This document shows positions 59,409 through 64,000 of a stretch of 64,000 bases of DNA, one piece after another. The stretch spans positions 1,607,544 to 1,671,543 of the forward strand of contig NC_045151.1 in NCBI RefSeq assembly GCF_008831285.2, read 5' to 3'. Both the position numbers and the translations under genes were made by a program. The DNA comes from Nymphaea colorata. Its lineage: Eukaryota > Streptophyta > Magnoliopsida > Nymphaeales > Nymphaeaceae. The notes below the pieces were generated by a model. It was not told where the DNA came from and ran no database searches. It saw nothing but the letters and a program-made list of their open reading frames with translations. Each line of letters opens with the position of its first letter. Within the stretch, counting starts at the first letter, position 1.

Positions 59409-62400
59409 ATGGCGAAGATCCTTGTTCACGGGTCGCTCCATGCGACGATCTACGAGGGGGACTCGCTGTCGAATCCTCACAGAACCACTGGAAGCGCACC
59501 GGCGTTCTTCCGGAAGGTAAGATCTTTGTTTTCTCTTGACTTTGCAACCCTGTTGAATTTTGGTAGGAATTTTGAGCGTCGGTGGTTTTTCTTTTCTGGC
59601 GGGTGGATGGTGGTTTTGAGAGATCGGAACTAAATGAAGCCGATCATCAAACTGTCCTATTGGAAATTTTAGCGTTTCTTGGGAATTCTGCCGACTACTG
59701 GAAGCTTGATATGACTGGAAGTGGTTTATCTTCTTCTGTGATAAATGACTTCGTTTTTGGCAATTGCTTGTTTATTTACACATCTGTTTGTTGCTGGAAA
59801 CTGGCAGATTGTAGTGTGTAAAGCTGGCTACTTGAAGAGGACCCCTTAAATGTCGATAAAAGTGGATTCTGATAAATGTTTGCTAGTTCTTCGAGTTCCC
59901 ATTTGTTTTATTTTGTTATTGAAGTGAGGAAGTGGAAGTTGGAACGCCTTCAGTCGTTATTTTTTACGGCGCTGAACTTTACCGAACATCAGTTTCTCTT
60001 GTTGATCTTTTACTACATGATGTTTATTTTAACGTTAACGGTATGTTGTTGTAGCAATATGACTTTAAATGTCCCGAGATGCATCCGTTCTTGCGCACAC
60101 ATGCAATTATATAAGCTGGAGTATTAGATCAGATCGTCAATTATCCGGGCATCAGCATACCAGAATTTGCCCAAAGTTCCGGATTTAACCACCTAGGCAT
60201 GCTGGCTATTGACTTGGATAACTCCTTGGTCTCAATTACACCTGTCAATTAGATAATGCAAACATTCTAGTAAACCTTGTAAAATGTTATCTCTGTCAAT
60301 GCAATGCTTATTGTTTCAAGCTCTTCCATTAGTACTTCTTTCTGTGTAAATCAGTACCACTCTTATGATATTTCAACCTTAGATATGCTTGGGCCTTGAT
60401 TTTTTCTCCCTTAAGCTCCGATGACCTTGCTTTAACACTCTTGGATTTTGACTAGTTCTTGGGCTGCTGGGCTGTAGGCAAAATTTTTAACTTTATGTGT
60501 CACTTCTGCACAAAAGAAGATGGGTCCTATACATTTTGATTTTACTATCTGAGTATAGAAAAAGTTTTGTCATATGTACTTTTTTTACTTAAAAAAGAAA
60601 GGGCAAAGGTTTCTCTTCTAAAAGGGAATCAGAAATTTTACCCACAAATTTTGCACACTCAGAAAGCTGTTTCACATGGAAAAGTTTCCCTGTTCTGATT
60701 CTTTTACCACCATTCAATAGTTTGGAAAAGTTTCCCTGTTCTGATTCTTTTGCCACCATTCAATAGTTTTGCCTGATGCAAAGCTCGATTGAGAAATCAA
60801 GCCTTGCGCACACAATTTGTGTAGATTTGTGGCATATCGGAAGTTTAGCCTATTCTAAAGCATTTCTAACCAATCAAAGGTTCTGCAAAATTCAAACCAG
60901 TGTAGAGAATTGAGTCTTGAGCATGGATTCATATTCATGTTTTGTGTGTATGCACAAACATGCATGTAGAGGGTTCGGCTGTGTAAGGTTTCATGCCAAC
61001 CTATTTGGGCCTTTCCTTCAGCAACTGCATTTTAGATTTATATTTAATCTCCTCTATAACTTTGCCTGATCTGATACTTACTCTTTTCAAATTCTTTTAC
61101 AGCTTGTTGAGGGCATTGAAGAGACTGTTGGATTGGGCAAAGGAGGTAGCCACCTTTATGCAACTATTGATTTAGATAAAGCCAGGGTAGGCCGAACCAG
61201 GATTATACATAATGAACCTGTTAACCCTCGATGGTACGAATCCTTTCACATTTACTGTGCACATATGGCTGCTGATGTGGTGTTCACTGTAAAGGAAGAA
61301 CAAGCTATTGGAGCATCATTAATAGGAAGGGCCTACTTGCCAGTTCAAGAGATCCTCAATGGTGAAGAAGTGGACAGGTGGCTAGATATATGCGATGAGG
61401 ACCGTAATCCCATTGGTGGAGGAGCTCGGATCCACATTAAAGTTCGGTTTTTTGACATCTCTGCTGAACGGACATGGTCAAGGGGAATAAGGAGTGCTAA
61501 ATTCCCTGGAGTCCCATATACATTTTTCTCTCAGAGACGGGGATGTAAAGTTACCCTTTATCAAGATGCTCATGTACCTGATAATTTCATCCCTAAGATT
61601 CCTCTGGCTGATGGGAAACTCTATGAACCTCATAGATGTTGGGAAGATATCTTTGATGCAATAAGTAATGCAAAGCATTTGATTTACATTACTGGATGGT
61701 CAGTTTATACTGAGATCACTTTGATCAGGGACTCAAAAAGGCAGAAGCCTGGAGGAGATGTTACCCTAGGTGAGCTTCTTAAGAGGAAGGCAGAAGAAGG
61801 CGTGAGAGTTCTCATGCTAGTTTGGGATGATCGCACCTCTGTAGGTCTGCTTAAGAAGGATGGCTTGATGGCTACACATGATGAAGAGACAGAGAATTAT
61901 TTCAGGAATTCAGAAGTTCACTGTGTACTATGCCCTAGAAACCCTGATGATGGTGGGAGCTTCGTGCAGGATTTGCAGATCTCCACCATGTTCACTCATC
62001 ATCAAAAGATTGTGGTTGTGGATGGAGCAATGCCTAATCTGGAAAGTCAGAGAAGAAGGATTGTAAGTTTTGTTGGTGGGATTGATCTTTGTGATGGTCG
62101 ATATGATACTCCATATCACAGTCTCTTTAGGACTTTGGATACTGCCCACCATGATGATTTCCATCAGCCCAATTTTGCTGGTGGTTCGATTAAGAAAGGG
62201 GGACCCAGAGAGCCATGGCATGACATACATAGTCGCCTTGAAGGACCAATTGCTTGGGATGTGCTATATAACTTTGAACAGAGGTGGAGGAAGCAGGGTG
62301 GAAAAGATTTGCTAGTGCAGCTAAGAGATCTTAGTGACATCATTATTCCTCCATCACCAGTGACTTTCTCTGAAGACAGAGAGACTTGGAACGTGCAATT

Positions 62401-64000
62401 ATTTAGATCAATTGATGGAGGTGCTGCTTTTGGCTTCCCAGATACACCTGAAGATGCTGCTAAAGCTGGGTTGATTAGTGGAAAAGATAACATCATTGAT
62501 AGAAGCATTCAAGATGCTTACATAAATGCCATTCGTAGGGCCAAAGATTTCATCTACATAGAAAACCAGTATTTCCTTGGGAGCTCATTTGATTGGAAGG
62601 CTGATGGTATAAAACCTGAAGATATCAATGCTCTGCACGTCATACCAAAGGAGCTTTCCTTGAAGATTGTAAGTAAAATAGAAGCTGGTGAAAGGTTTGC
62701 AGTCTATGTTGTGGTGCCAATGTGGCCAGAAGGTGTGCCTGAAAGTGGTTCAGTTCAGGCAATACTTGATTGGCAAAGGAGGACAATGGAAATGATGTAT
62801 ACAGATATTGCTCAAGCTATACGTGCTAAGCAGATAAATGCTGAACCTAAGGATTATTTAACCTTCTTCTGTCTTGGCAATCGGGAAACCAAGAAGAGTG
62901 GTGAATATACTCCAGAGGAATCACCGGAGCCAGATACTGACTATATTAGAGCCCAGGAAGCAAGAAGATTTATGATATATGTCCATGCCAAGATGATGAT
63001 TGGTAAGATGTCTTTATACTCGAGAAATTTGTTTCTCTTTGCTTCATTGTGTAAACTCTGTTTCTTAATTTGCTGAACGCATGAAAAGCTTAACTTCTGT
63101 TTTCTTATTTGTTAATACATGGAAAGGCTTCGGAGTAATTTTTCTTGTTACTAAGACATGTTTCTCTTGATTATCATCAATATACTTTTCATTTATGAAT
63201 TGGAAACTTTTTTGTTCATGTCAATATGAGAAAAATCTGTTCATATGTTCTGAACTCTTCAATTTATCTAAAAAATCCTGTACATCGTGTATTTGATGAA
63301 TGCAGTCTTTTGCCTTCATGCTTTTTATAATGAAGGGTCCCATCACTGGATGTTTCTGTTACTAAAATGTCTCACTTATTTTTTTTAAATTTAAATGTGT
63401 GTTGTCCAAATATCCAGTGCTATTTCTCTATACAATTCCTGGGCTTTCACCAGATTGGCATGATTTTCCAACATTGTAGTTGGTGATTGGAAACCTTTCA
63501 GGATTCCATGGATCCTGCAAACATCTTATTTAGCCTTGGTATTGGATTCATCATTCAAGTATTATTAAATCACTAATTGATCTTCCAGTAATAGATTTTC
63601 TTATGTTTTTCTCTCTTTGCTTTGAAAAGCTTTTGAAGTGGACCTTGACTCTTTTTTCACAGTAAAAAAATACGTCCAGGATATTTCAAGAAGGTGCCAG
63701 AGCTTGTTTAGATAGATTGAAATCAAAATTTTCAAAATTACCATAGTTGCTAGAGAAATATTTTGGATGATCTCACAGATACTAGTACGGTTCAGCCAAC
63801 AGCCATCTGGGTTTGGCCTCCTTCCTGGACAAAATATGTGGCTGTACATAATCTCTGGGATTAAAACTGGAGCTTATGTATACTGCTTCACGGAGGGAAA
63901 GTGGGATTTTACTGGTGTATGACCTGGTTGCAGAGGACATAAACAGAGACTGCATACCATGTAGTTTTGCGGCTGAAAACTTCAAGATTACCAGTGCATG
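59409..64000 (+). CDS. PLDalpha1: Phospholipase D alpha, 5' two coding exons (partial)
   Basis: PLD alpha hydrolyses phosphatidylcholine and related lipids to phosphatidic acid at plasma and internal membranes, in stress and ABA signalling (family knowledge). Exon 1 (59409-59516) encodes [20 protein letters not shown] through FFRK. Exon 2 (61103-63002) starts [15 protein letters not shown]. Together they give 669 residues of an expected 810 or so. A calcium-binding C2 domain occupies about residues 1-150 ([22 protein letters not shown]). The first HKD motif HQKIVVVD is at residues 336-343. [11 protein letters not shown] and [10 protein letters not shown] follow. The second HKD begins at HAKMMI (His 664), and exon 2 ends after the first base of the next codon (ATTG|GTAAGA); its Asp lies beyond the window. 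No third exon was found before 64000, so intron 2 is longer than 990 bases. The class is clear; the exact alpha paralogue is not. Confidence 0.95.
59517..61102 (+). other. PLD alpha intron 1
   Basis: Donor AAG|GTAAGA at 59517 and acceptor TTTTACAG|CTTG ending at 61102, phase 0, 1586 bases. The frame is continuous across the join (FFRK-LVEG) and matches the family. It contains a 46-bp tandem duplication at 60678-60769. Confidence 0.9.
60678..60769. repeat. 46-bp tandem duplication in PLD alpha intron 1
   Basis: GGAAAAGTTTCCCTGTTCTG...CAATAGTTT occupies 60678-60723 and again 60724-60769 with a single mismatch (TTTTACC against TTTTGCC). Confidence 0.94.
63003..64000 (+). other. PLD alpha intron 2, incomplete
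   Basis: Begins GTAAGA after exon 2. It is T-rich and no exon with the expected DDEYIIIGSAN block occurs before the window ends. Confidence 0.8.

Noticed and set aside
59123-59539. 138-codon + strand frame crossing the PLD leader and exon 1
   Set aside because: It runs through the pyrimidine-rich leader in a different frame from the conserved MAKILVHG start and past the splice donor.
61478-62508. Frames on both strands overlapping PLD alpha exon 2
   Set aside because: Shadows of the conserved coding frame.

Overview
This window is nuclear DNA of a flowering plant. The evidence is intron-bearing genes with GT-AG splice sites, plant-specific gene families (an RDR6-type RNA-dependent RNA polymerase, a SHINE/WIN1-type AP2/ERF factor, a phospholipase D alpha), Ty1/copia retrotransposons primed by initiator tRNA-Met, and many short non-autonomous DNA transposons. 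The species cannot be fixed from the sequence alone. The region is AT-rich and gene-poor: three real genes in 64 kb, and almost everything else is transposon-derived or unassigned.

Layout. 1-11.8 kb: no intact gene; a degenerate copia element (about 5.4-8.5 kb), a LINE endonuclease scrap (about 3.7-4.0 kb) and several short hAT-like elements. 11.8-18.1 kb: RDR6 on the + strand, with a probable leader intron and two coding exons joined at 16019/17235, giving 1196 residues with an intact DLDGD catalytic motif. 18.3-29.2 kb: two full-length but dead copia elements in opposite orientations immediately downstream of RDR6. The first (18337-23394) has a perfect 5-bp target duplication only 235 bp after the RDR6 stop. 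The second (23618-29235) has a GC-rich/CT-rich block in place of the core of its reverse transcriptase. 29.3-44 kb: non-coding DNA with short DNA transposons, SINE-like pieces, and a six-unit tandem array of a 178-bp monomer (36484-37551). 44.0-45.0 kb: the SHINE-type gene on the - strand, two exons, 191 residues. 45-59 kb: non-coding, rich in GAGCTCGA-type and GGATGTCAA-type hAT-like elements, several with exact 8-bp target duplications. 59.4-64 kb: the first two coding exons of PLD alpha on the + strand; the gene runs off the right edge before the second HKD motif is complete.

The three genes do not form an obvious pathway. RDR6 acts in trans-acting siRNA production and RNA silencing, SHINE in cuticle wax/cutin regulation, and PLD alpha in phosphatidic acid production.

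I found no convincing undescribed biological system. The points most worth a second look are the transposon families with precise target duplications, the 178-bp array, the block replacing the reverse-transcriptase core, the roughly 60-bp direct repeat that brackets the retrotransposon cluster beside RDR6, tandem splice donors in RDR6, and an unusual number of short (37-124 bp) tandem duplications scattered across unrelated contexts.
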